DNA of 64,000 nucleotides from Pythium myriotylum (taxonomy: Eukaryota > Oomycota > Peronosporomycetes > Pythiales > Pythiaceae): contig JALJCQ010000030.1 in the NCBI GenBank assembly GCA_023091665.1, forward strand, positions 2,110,501 to 2,174,500. The letters are read 5' to 3'. The notes under the pieces were generated by a model, which was not told the DNA's origin, did no database searches, and saw nothing but the letters and a program-made list of their open reading frames with translations. The position numbers were made by a program, and so were the translations under genes. Positions 21,718-30,941 of the stretch are shown here, piece by piece. Position 1 is the stretch's first letter. Each line of letters opens with the position of its first letter.

Positions 21718-24060
21718 TCACAGGGCCAGCTTGTTGATGGAATCGTCGCTGAACTCGACGCGGCGTGATAGGATCTCCTTGACTTGCGCAGCAGACAACT
21801 TCCACTCCACGCCGCCTCGACTGCGTCGCCCGAAGAAATCATGGACGTCTGCAGGCGCGTCGACGCCGAGCACGGTCGCGATTTGCGTCAGCGTCGCAAA
21901 CCGTGAGCGGCAGTCACAACTCTCATTGAAGAATCCGCTGAGCACGCGTAAATCCTTATCGAACTGCAGTGCACCAAGCGCTGTGAAGCGAGCATTGCGT
22001 GACTGAAACCAGAGCTCGACTGCCTCAGCAGTGGCCCCGGCGAGCGCATCAACAAAGCTAGAAAAATTGGTTGGGGACAAACTTGGGCGGAAGGCATTGA
22101 CGACTTCGCGCATGGAGACGACAAACTGGTGCGCAAACGGATCGTTCGCCTCGTTGAACGTGAACATGTGGTCTGACAGTTCATACGTCACGGCTTTCTT
22201 CGTATTAGTCGACAGCAGAGGGCCGAGACTAATTTGAAGCTTGGGCTCGAGCACTTTGCACAGCTTCTTCCGGGAGACGACAAGTAGCTGTCGAAGCTCC
22301 GCTGCAGCATCGTCCAGGGCGCTTAGACATGTCTGAAGGTGTGATGGCACTTCATCGAAGTCATCCCGTAATTCGTCTTCGATTTCGGCCTTGAGTTGCG
22401 CGATGTACTCGCTTGTTGCTTCCAGCGAGTTCATCACAACGTCCGGCCCCTGTTCTCGGCGAACTTCAGGGCCAGGTGCAACAGTTCCCGTGGACGCTGT
22501 ACTGGAGCCAATTTGAATTTTGCTGAGCTTAGCCAGCTGCTGCATTTGGTCCCGAAGTTGGTTAGAGGCTGTCAGTAATGCACTCTCTTGGTCGAATCGG
22601 GTGACATGAGCCGCCATGTTGCGAATCCGTGAGCGCATCGTGTCGCCAAGCGCGTCTCGTAGCACAGTGTTGATTAAGTTGAGCACACCAGCAGCGCAAT
22701 CGGCGTGCCCGGTTGCAAGCCCTCGCATGGCAGAGTTTCGTGAGACGTAGAATATCTCGTCGATTGCCGATGAGATTGGAAATGTCACAACGTCACTGTT
22801 CTGTCCACCTTCAGTCTCCAAGACGCTCGCACTGGAGTACCGCAGCTCTTCCCATTGGAACGCCTTCTTAGCCGCCATTGTCAGGAGCTCATTTTCGAAG
22901 TAACAATAGTAACCAGCCAGTTCTTGAACGTTTTTGCCGAGTTCGCTGGCACCACAAGACGGCAGTACGGCAGAATCAGGCTTGTCCGTATCTTTTAGAA
23001 CCCGTGAGCGCATGAATCGTTCGTACGTCTGTGTGTGTTGAACAATCAAAGCGACCTCGTTAAGCTGCTCGTTTAGCACCGCAATCGCGTCTTCTGCAAC
23101 GGCAGCCGACACTCCGACTCCTGGTGTGCTTGACACAACCGAACTGATATCAGCACGCTTATCTTGCTCGTTCATGCGCTCGTGGAACTTGCGCTGCCGC
23201 ATGTACGACGCCAACGTGGAGCCAGCGGCCTTTTCACCGAGAGCGTAGATCGCGCTAATGAGTCGATTTACCCCTGACACACGAGAAAAGCACAACGCGA
23301 CTAGTTGGTCGTGTTCTTGTGCTATAGCGGCAACCTGATTGAATATGCAGGTGAGATGATCCATGAGTTCCTTCGTGCTGAATGATCCGTTGACCATCGG
23401 AGCTAGTTGGTCTTCAAGCGACTTTGTGATGTGAACCATCAGCTGCGAGAATCCTCGCTCTTCATAGTCCGTGCCGACAATCTGGAATAATGGTGCATAC
23501 AATTGAATTTTAGCTCGGTCGTCCGCGCGAAGCCCCTCATCGAATGAGGTCTCGATGATGCCTTTGAGATCGCTCTCGATTGTGTCGACGCGAAGCTTGT
23601 CAGCGACGTCGAGCGGCATGATTTCTTCAATTTCCTTAAGTTGCTTGAGGAAAGCAGCAGCTTCGGGGTAATTGCGCAGCTGCATAGCGCGGCGAATGCC
23701 CGAGAGCGCATTACGCAAGGACAGAAGTTGTCCGGATTGGCCAAGTGTCATCGTGAGCCGCGATTGTAAAATATCCAGGCGCCGGACCTCTTTCGTCATC
23801 TTCGCTGCAACATCATTGGCGTTTGCGATTCGCTCGACGACGGCGCCGGTCTGGGCGCAGAGCACCGTCACTTCGGGCGAGAGCGCACGCAGCTCGCGTA
23901 TGGCTCGCAGCGCCGAGGTCTTCTCGGGCGCTGAGGCGTCGCGCAGAAACTCGTCGCACTCGCGCAGCTGGTCCACTTGCTGCTTTCTCACACGCTCGAG
24001 TCGCTCCAGGAGCTCGACGTGGCGGTCGTGGGCGGGGCCTCGTCGCTCTCGTGCTGTCAT
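21718..24060 (-). CDS. COG4: COG4, conserved oligomeric Golgi complex subunit 4
   Basis: A single exon of 780 residues from ATG at 24060 (the frame extends three codons further only through TTG). COG4 is a lobe-A subunit of the Golgi tethering complex and contacts SNAREs and the SM protein Sly1 in known systems. The N-terminus is a charged coiled coil (residues 10-45), followed by the family segment KEVRRLDILQSRL near residue 97 and NYPEAAAFLKQL. The rest is the helical-bundle body, with the conserved C-terminal segment IATVLGVDAP and a final SAAQVKEILSRRVEFSDDSI block. It is head-to-head with TTI1, 100 bp between the start codons. Confidence 0.9.
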   Translation of the reverse strand: MTARERRGPAHDRHVELLERLERVRKQQVDQLRECDEFLRDASAPEKTSALRAIRELRALSPEVTVLCAQTGAVVERIANANDVAAKMTKEVRRLDILQSRLTMTLGQSGQLLSLRNALSGIRRAMQLRNYPEAAAFLKQLKEIEEIMPLDVADKLRVDTIESDLKGIIETSFDEGLRADDRAKIQLYAPLFQIVGTDYEERGFSQLMVHITKSLEDQLAPMVNGSFSTKELMDHLTCIFNQVAAIAQEHDQLVALCFSRVSGVNRLISAIYALGEKAAGSTLASYMRQRKFHERMNEQDKRADISSVVSSTPGVGVSAAVAEDAIAVLNEQLNEVALIVQHTQTYERFMRSRVLKDTDKPDSAVLPSCGASELGKNVQELAGYYCYFENELLTMAAKKAFQWEELRYSSASVLETEGGQNSDVVTFPISSAIDEIFYVSRNSAMRGLATGHADCAAGVLNLINTVLRDALGDTMRSRIRNMAAHVTRFDQESALLTASNQLRDQMQQLAKLSKIQIGSSTASTGTVAPGPEVRREQGPDVVMNSLEATSEYIAQLKAEIEDELRDDFDEVPSHLQTCLSALDDAAAELRQLLVVSRKKLCKVLEPKLQISLGPLLSTNTKKAVTYELSDHMFTFNEANDPFAHQFVVSMREVVNAFRPSLSPTNFSSFVDALAGATAEAVELWFQSRNARFTALGALQFDKDLRVLSGFFNESCDCRSRFATLTQIATVLGVDAPADVHDFFGRRSRGGVEWKLSAAQVKEILSRRVEFSDDSINKLAL

Positions 24061-24160
24061 TCTTGCCAAGTGTCCACGAGATCCTCAACGTGCCAGTAAT
24101 TTTAGCCAATGATGTTTGCGAGTTGGAGCTGTCACCGAGCAGGAGCATTTGCCGAGTCGA
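24061..24160. promoter_or_regulatory. Bidirectional promoter region COG4 / TTI1
   Basis: Only 100 bp separate the two opposed start codons, so any promoter must serve both genes or lie inside coding sequence. A CCAAT box (TAGCCAATGATG) sits near the middle, about 24104-24115. Confidence 0.5.
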
Positions 24161-27100
24161 ATGGAGAGTGTGGAGCTGTGTGCGCGGCTCGCGCGATTCG
24201 TTCGCGCCGATGGCGCCACGTCGGTGGACGCCACAACGAGGCGCGAGCTGCGATCGGCGCTCGATGCAACCGTCTCGTTCTACGAAGCCAAGTCGTCGGC
24301 GCTCGCCTCCGTTGACGACGTGCTGCTGGTGACTCTCCAGCGACTGCTACTCTCAACCGTGCGAGAGCTCGACTTTGAGACACAAGCGCGAGCGCTCGCC
24401 GCCGTGACGTTGCTGATCTCACAAGCTCAGAGCCGACTGGGAAGCGCGCGCGTCGTCGATCTACTGCAAACGTGTTCGCTCTATCTGCCTGTTCCAGCTG
24501 CCGCCGTGGATCCGACGACCAGTGCTGCAGTCGAGTCATCTCCGAAGCCTCCAGAAGAGCTGAAGTTGGCCGCCCTCCGATCGATTGAAGCCCTGCTGTC
24601 AATAGAGATAGCTCGGGCGGCAGTGAGCCAACTCACTCAATCGTTGGACACGACGCACTTCCTTGCGTACATTGTCTCCTCCTTACTTCAGCTGGCAGAG
24701 CGAGAGAGAAATCGAAATATCTCTGAACTGTCTCTCGAGGTGCTAAAACTCATGATGCAGTCAGTGTTGGAGCCACGCGTCCTCCGGATGTTCTTTCCCG
24801 GCATCACCGTTGGGATGTGGAAGATTGTAAGCGCACCTCTGCGGGGGACGAAGGTGACTGTCGCAGCTATCAATTGCCTTACGCTCGCTATATCAGGGTG
24901 TTTTGGCGAGACGGAACAGTTGTTGAAGACGCTTTCGCCATCTCAGCACGCTATCGAGGAGCTTCGAAACTTGAAATCCCCCTCCACAGTGATTGCGTTG
25001 AATTCAGCCACTAATCAAGACGATCAGTCTTGGGAGAGCACAGCAGTTGACAAAGTTGAGACTCTGATTTCGCTTATTCTTTCGCCTAAGACCATCGATC
25101 GATACTCGTGGAGAGTGCATCGTGCTTTAGTGGATTTATGCCGAGTCGTCACTATCGACTGTCGCCGCTCTCTAGAGGTTTCCTTTTTCCGATGCTTTGA
25201 GGAACTAATGGTGTTACGCACACACGCAATATCCGAAGTAGCTGACAGTGCAAGTGATGCGTTAAGTTGTTTGAAGACTACGTTTCCTCTACAGGATTGG
25301 GTTGCGCTGGAGCCACGATTTGCCGAGCGTTTTCAACTCCAGCTTTCAACCCTCGTTGTTCAGTGCGGGACTGAGCATGAAATGATAAATTCGCACATAA
25401 TCGATGTGCTAAATGGCTACGTGCAGTTCCAGCAACACCAGATGCGCCAATATTTGGATGAGACAATGCCTTCAATCATCAAGACACTTCGGGATGTGTT
25501 CGCATTTGATGGGTACGACGTTGAGTTGCTGCGACACGAAAGTGCACAGGTGCAAAGCATTGCTCCTTCAACAAATCCCATCCCGCCATTGCCTTATTTC
25601 CGCAAACGTTTCTCTCATTTTCAAGAGGAGTCGACGATCGAGTGTGCGCTACGCCTACTTCGAAACATAGGGCTTTTCGCTACTCCCGCTGTCATTGTAG
25701 ATACCGCATTCGATATTTTCACGTCGAGTGGAGATTTGGATCCATCCAGGCGGGATGCTGTGCTTGTCATTCTAATCGAATGCCTGCGATCTCGACTAGG
25801 CACTTCAACTCAAGATAATATTCACCTCGTTGGTCGGATCTTGGACGATCTCTTTCTCCTACCGCTGTGGAACTCAACGGTCGAACTAGAGGCTGCAAAC
25901 ACAACAGCGCTCGTCGTTGAGTGTGTCGGAGTATGCGTGGAACTCGTCGGACCCGCATTTGATGTGTTCCTGCTGTATGCATTGTATCCTTTGGTGGAAA
26001 AGCTTGGCGATCCAGTCAAACCAGTCGAACTTGCTGCACTATCGACGCTCCGAAAGGTGTCGTTGATGTGTGGTTACGGGGGCGATCTTCAAGCGCTATT
26101 CGGATCAAACATGGATTATCTCGTCGATGTGTTGTGCAGTCAACTCGAGGAACTGGATAGGTATCCTCGTTCACCGCACGTGGTGGAAGCCTTATTGCGA
26201 TATGCATCTGTGGCCTCACTGCCGCTTGTCAACGAAATCGCTCGTTCTCTATTGCGTGGAGTTGATTTACACCAACATGATTCCCGGATCGCGACTACTT
26301 TGCTTCGCTCGCTACAGCTGCTGATTGACAGCTTCACCGATGGAAATGAAATGGAGTCTACACAAACTCGATTGGAAGACCCTACAGTCAAGATGCCGTC
26401 GGCGTTGAAGCAATTTGTCCTTGAAGTTCAAGCTACGATAGATCCAGTATGCGATGAGTTTGACGGAGGTAATTCCGAGAATGGCGAAGCAGAAATGAGT
26501 CCGAAAAGCGCAATGCCAGTCGAGTACTCCAACGAACACGACGCAGAAGTTCCTCAAGGTTTCGAAGATGACACAGAGACACCGCCGTTACCTTTCCAAG
26601 CACAAACTGTCGCTGTCCTCGAGCGATGTAGTTACTTCTTATCTGATGAAGATCCCGTTGTATGCTGTCTCGTTCTTGCTACGATCGAGAAAGGAGTGCG
26701 ATACTTGCGCCCCCGTCAAAGAGAGTTGCTACCGCTTGTTCATCGCTTGTGGCCGTCCATACTTCATCGATTGACTGTGTCAAATCGCCCCATTCTCACG
26801 GCGACCATGCAGTTACTGGGGGGAATAGCTGAGTGTGTTGGTGACTTCATTGGAGATCGTTTCGTCGAAACGGCATGGCCATCTATAAGAGCTATACTCG
26901 AATCGATACAGCTTTCATCGGAGAGGAGGCATTTGCCGTCGATTACCAAGACAATGCTCATGATTTCGGTTGGCGAACCCAAGAAAAGTGTCCGTCAATC
27001 TGAGAGTACAGCCACCGTGTCCCCAAATAGTCCAGTCGCCAGGCCCGGACGCACGTCACTCGACATCAAGCTCCTAGAAGCGACCCTTACCTGCCTGCGC

Positions 27101-27454
27101 GCGGTGTGTGACAGGGCCGTGTCGGTGATGCCACTCGTTCCAGAAATGACTCGCACCTGCGCGCCATTTCTAAACCCAACATTTCCAAGCACGACGATCG
27201 TCCTCACACAGGATTTACTACTTGCTCTTGGGGTGCTTAATGGTGATGAAGTCTTCTTGCAGATGGCTAGAGTGTCTCTGTGGAAAGCACCTGAGCCTCC
27301 ATCTTCGGTTTTTCCACAGTATAAGATCAATGGGCCATCCGATAGTGGGAATCAAACTCAACACGCAGATTTTACAACCTTCAATCGCGAAGGGAGAGAT
27401 AGTGCCGCACGTGTGATTGAGAAACTTCTTTCAAGGGAAAAGGAAAGAATGTGA
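24161..27454 (+). CDS. TTI1: TTI1, TELO2-interacting protein 1 homologue
   Basis: A single exon of 1,097 residues made almost wholly of HEAT-type helical repeats, no catalytic motif. TTI1 forms the TTT complex with TELO2 and TTI2, which with Hsp90 stabilises PI3K-like kinases (mTOR, ATM, ATR). The family hallmark near residue 220 is present: LRMFFPGITVGMWKIV, the block seen in animal TTI1 as a FLPG-containing segment, followed by the VAAINCLTLAI helix. A second family-type block FAERFQLQLSTLV and the C-terminal RPILTATMQLLGGIAECVGDFI region also fit. The acidic linker around residues 770-810 (DAEVPQGFEDDTE) is likely disordered. The start is the ATG at 24161. Confidence 0.82.
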   Translation: MESVELCARLARFVRADGATSVDATTRRELRSALDATVSFYEAKSSALASVDDVLLVTLQRLLLSTVRELDFETQARALAAVTLLISQAQSRLGSARVVDLLQTCSLYLPVPAAAVDPTTSAAVESSPKPPEELKLAALRSIEALLSIEIARAAVSQLTQSLDTTHFLAYIVSSLLQLAERERNRNISELSLEVLKLMMQSVLEPRVLRMFFPGITVGMWKIVSAPLRGTKVTVAAINCLTLAISGCFGETEQLLKTLSPSQHAIEELRNLKSPSTVIALNSATNQDDQSWESTAVDKVETLISLILSPKTIDRYSWRVHRALVDLCRVVTIDCRRSLEVSFFRCFEELMVLRTHAISEVADSASDALSCLKTTFPLQDWVALEPRFAERFQLQLSTLVVQCGTEHEMINSHIIDVLNGYVQFQQHQMRQYLDETMPSIIKTLRDVFAFDGYDVELLRHESAQVQSIAPSTNPIPPLPYFRKRFSHFQEESTIECALRLLRNIGLFATPAVIVDTAFDIFTSSGDLDPSRRDAVLVILIECLRSRLGTSTQDNIHLVGRILDDLFLLPLWNSTVELEAANTTALVVECVGVCVELVGPAFDVFLLYALYPLVEKLGDPVKPVELAALSTLRKVSLMCGYGGDLQALFGSNMDYLVDVLCSQLEELDRYPRSPHVVEALLRYASVASLPLVNEIARSLLRGVDLHQHDSRIATTLLRSLQLLIDSFTDGNEMESTQTRLEDPTVKMPSALKQFVLEVQATIDPVCDEFDGGNSENGEAEMSPKSAMPVEYSNEHDAEVPQGFEDDTETPPLPFQAQTVAVLERCSYFLSDEDPVVCCLVLATIEKGVRYLRPRQRELLPLVHRLWPSILHRLTVSNRPILTATMQLLGGIAECVGDFIGDRFVETAWPSIRAILESIQLSSERRHLPSITKTMLMISVGEPKKSVRQSESTATVSPNSPVARPGRTSLDIKLLEATLTCLRAVCDRAVSVMPLVPEMTRTCAPFLNPTFPSTTIVLTQDLLLALGVLNGDEVFLQMARVSLWKAPEPPSSVFPQYKINGPSDSGNQTQHADFTTFNREGRDSAARVIEKLLSREKERM

Positions 27455-27642
27455 GGTAAGATGCTGGAAGGCACAGACCTCTCTACCCAAGCATCCCATG
27501 TCGAGTCTCTGTGGTGGCTTGTTGGCTCTTGGGAGTTGATGCTATTATTTTTAGCACTAGTGTGGCATAAACAAAGCTTTCTTCTACAGCATTACTGAAG
27601 TTACACCTTTCTGAGGGACTTCTGCAACATACCAACGCGAGA

Positions 27643-30298
27643 AATGGAACGACCGGAGAGCTTCGCGCGAGATGTAGGTCGAAAGCGCAGCTCTCATGTC
27701 TCCACTTCCCGCCAGTTGACCGCATGTCTATCTAGCACCAACTGCAAGACCTTTACCTTCTCGTTTACTCGCAGCGAGAGCGCCGAGATATTCCTCGCGT
27801 TGATAGGTAGTACATGATTTACCAACCTTCACATTTTTGGCTGAGCAGAATCTCGTAGCGTTCGATGCACACAGTCCTCCGGTTTCAGCTTGGAGCTCAA
27901 GCTCCTACGTCGCCACGTAAGTATCGCAGATATTTGATCTCTCTACTCGAGAAGTAACTGGCACATTTCTAGCCTGGGACGCAGGCATCCTTGGAAGTAG
28001 CTATTGTGCTTGCTGTTCGTCTCCCTGATGGGTTTCCAAACGAACCACCAATGATTGCTTGTGTCTCTGGAGGCGAGGTGCGTGATTGGGATTAAACACG
28101 CCGCCACTTCGCCTAACGTAGTGCTGTCGTGAAGGCTCTGCCTGAGAGCTTGAGTACGGAGGGGCAGCTCTCACTTCCGTGGCTTCGTAGTGGATGGCCC
28201 CGCATGTACACACTGTCAGGCCTAGTGAAAGACATTTGCTCGTATCTCAGAAATCCCGAACCGGCTGTCTTGCCTTTCTTCCCTGCTTCACGGAATCAAC
28301 TGCGTTCACCGTCGTCACCACTGCTACTTCCTGAGGATTCTCCTCCCGAAAGATTAACCCCATCTGCCCCAACTCTGTGCGACGATATCGAGAGGCGAGA
28401 CGGAAGCCTCACCTTTAAATGCAAATGGCGGTCCACACGATGTGAGTTTCAAGCGAAGCCACCGGTGTCATTATCAGACTTAGAAGCGCTTCTTCGACAC
28501 CAAATACCATCATTGGAAGGCCAAAAGCACATTCAACTCGTCGAGTTCAACTGGTAGGGTTTTGGCTCGATGGTTTATCTCTTCGCACCGTAGGTGGCCT
28601 TAGCTGACACTGCTTCGTAGCTTGCGGGGTAATACAGCCCTTACTGCAACTAACGTGAGTCCACTGAATAAGCAACACCGAGAGTTTCGATCTGACACAC
28701 TTTTCCAAAGCACTGGCAAAGGATTCTTCGAAGTGGCCCTTCAACTGTCTTCATTCTCATCGAGGGTAAATCGTAATTGGCAGCCCTTCGTTCTGGCAAG
28801 GTATTGGTTGAACTTTCGTTCCAACTGACAGATCTATCTACGAGTTCAGACAACACAGATGTCGATCTTCTTGGCCTTCATGATGATAAGGCGAGTCAGT
28901 CCCCCGTGCAGCATAGAATACTCGAGCCGCCGACCCGAAGCATATTGTGGACGGTAAGAGTAGCTTGCTGTCTAAGCTCAATCGTTCGTGATTCGAATAA
29001 AGATATAGGATATTGAGGTCGGGAACGTGATCGGCATCGGATCTAGGTACCATACAATCATCTGGCCATGCCTTCAAATCAGCAACTCCATGTTGTATAT
29101 CTTATGATTCAGCTGTCGCGTGTATAAAGCTTCTTGGCGAGGCACCGATGTTGCGGTCAAAGTGTGGGTCTTGCTGTCGATGGTTAATTACAACCCATTC
29201 ATAAGCTTTCCGTGTTTGAAAGGTTTACGGGCACGATTCGAGCTACTGTTGAGAGGGAGTTCTCAAACGAGGTTTCTACGATGACAAGACTCGGTGCACA
29301 TCCATCGCTCGTGCTCCTCATAGCTACCACGCTTCAGCCTCTCAGTTTAGTATTTGAGTACCTCCCGTTTTCTCTTTTGTACGTGCAAATGTGGGCGCGA
29401 CGGTTGAATGGATTTCTCTAACTGGAAGTAACACAACAGCGAGTTGATTAACGGTGTGGAAGATACAAATCGTAAAATCCCTGCGTTTCCTTCGTCGTGG
29501 ACCAAGCGCGTGAGCATGATGGTGAGAGTTTTGCTTTCGCTCAACTTCGAACCCGCAATGTGTCTGAAAAGAAAAACAGCTTGATATTGCCAAAGGTCTT
29601 CAGTTTCTTCATTCATTCGACGTCATTCACCGGTTTGTGCTACTCTTGATTGTTTGCACCAAACGCGTGCTGGTAACTCTGTCCCTACGTGTAGTGATAT
29701 GAAATCTCTGTATGCAGCTAGATTCCACTTTCCATCTTGTTCTCACCCTATAACGCTTCTGTCGGGCATAGGAACCTTCTTGTGACACAAGAAGGACGAG
29801 TGAAACTGGCTGATTTTGGTACCTCGCGGGTTGCACAGCGAAACAGCGTCATGACTGGGTGCTGTGGCACGTTTCAGTGGATGGCACCGTGAGTTATCGT
29901 TTCCATCGATATGAACCTGAGCTAGTCTCACTGAACGACTCTCAGCGAGGTCCTACAAAGCGCGGCGTACTCGCTTTCCGCAGATATTTACAGCTTTGGC
30001 ATCATCATGTGGGAGATTTGTGAGGTGACAGCACCATATCGAGACATTCCACCTGCCATGGTACCTGTCATGGTGCTTCGTGACAAGAAGAGACCACTTT
30101 TCACACCGCGAACACCAGAGGTACGACAACATTTCAATGTACATTATCTTCATTCTTCGCCACCTCCAAGCTTACGACATTGTGAGTCTACAGCCTTTGC
30201 AACAGCTCATCCGCCAGTGCTGGCAAGAAGACCCAAGTACAAGACCGAGTGCAGCCCTGATCGCGATGACGTTGAGCAGTTTCTTTCATCGTGAGTAG
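27643..30298 (+). CDS. UEV-like domain fused to a TKL-type protein kinase
   Basis: About 13 short exons. Exon 1 starts MERPESFARD. Exons 2-4 give a ubiquitin-E2-variant-like fold: FSLELKLLRR, LPDGFPNEPPMI (E2/UEV proline turn), LSLPWLRSGWPR and LVKDICSYLRN, with no catalytic Cys or HPN. A linker and a second small domain follow (28370-28950). The join at 28557-28700 is not settled. The kinase starts at NVIGIGSR (29030) with VAVKV (29150, ATP-binding Lys), HRDMKSLN, LADFGTS and GTFQWMAPE, then YSFGIIMWEI and RQCWQEDPSTRPS, so it looks catalytically complete and is of the TKL group. Catalytic-loop residues DMKS sit on a 15-nt exon (29695-29709). At exon 4 the first AG after the CTAAC branch site is skipped (AG at 28133-28134 is used). 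TAG stop at 30296-30298. Confidence 0.75.
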
Positions 30299-30311
30299 CC
30301 TTGCAAAGGCT

Positions 30312-30773
30312 TCAACGGTAGCATGCAAGCCCTTCGATGTACTGTTTGAGTTGCGCCCGGAAGAGCTGGCTCGTGATAGTTTTGGAGGTTTGGATATCAC
30401 TCAACGGGTTGTTCACAACATAGTCGACATACAGATGAGAATAGATATGCTTGAGCACGGCGCTGAGATCCCCGGCATGGTTGTCAGTGAGCATGATGAA
30501 ACGAAGGCCACTTGGCGTCTCATAGTGGTGGCAAGTGTACGAGTTTGTCTGGTAGCGCTGCAGTCCCTCGCTCGGCACCGCCGAGTCGCTTTCTCCTCCG
30601 GTCGGCGTGACCTTGAACACGAATTCCTTGAGGGAGAAGATGAGTCCAAAGAGCAGGCGCTTCTCCTCCTCCGGGTCTGCGTAGGTCACGGCGGCCTTCG
30701 TCGCCGCCGAGTTCCACTTCTCGTGGAACAGACACGAGCCGCTCCGCGAGTAGATGAACAGCGAGAAGATCAT
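30312..30773 (-). CDS. TRAPPC1: TRAPPC1 (Bet5), TRAPP complex subunit
   Basis: A single exon of 153 residues with a longin-type fold. It is a core subunit of the TRAPP complexes, guanine-nucleotide exchange factors for Rab1/Ypt1 and tethers in ER-Golgi and Golgi traffic. Family marks: N-terminal FSLFIYSRSGSCLFHEKW, the segment LLFGLIFSLKEFVFK, the highly conserved HYETPSGLRFIMLTD, and the helix LKHIYSHLYVDYVVNNPL. The start at MIFSLF agrees with the family length, although the frame is open upstream. It ends 13 bp from the stop of the UEV-kinase gene (convergent) and is head-to-head with the TPR gene. Confidence 0.95.
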   Translation of the reverse strand: MIFSLFIYSRSGSCLFHEKWNSAATKAAVTYADPEEEKRLLFGLIFSLKEFVFKVTPTGGESDSAVPSEGLQRYQTNSYTCHHYETPSGLRFIMLTDNHAGDLSAVLKHIYSHLYVDYVVNNPLSDIQTSKTITSQLFRAQLKQYIEGLACYR

Positions 30774-30941
30774 TTTCACTCTCGAGCCGAAGTCGCCCAA
30801 ACGAGGCGAACCTACGCACCAAGCGCACTTACCGTGCCTCCGCTTCCGCTTCCCCTAACCCGTCCGCTCGCTCGGCAGTGACATCAGCGGCAGCGCATCC
30901 AACGAAGTTGGGCCCAGAACGAGAAGCTCCGTCGCGCAGAC

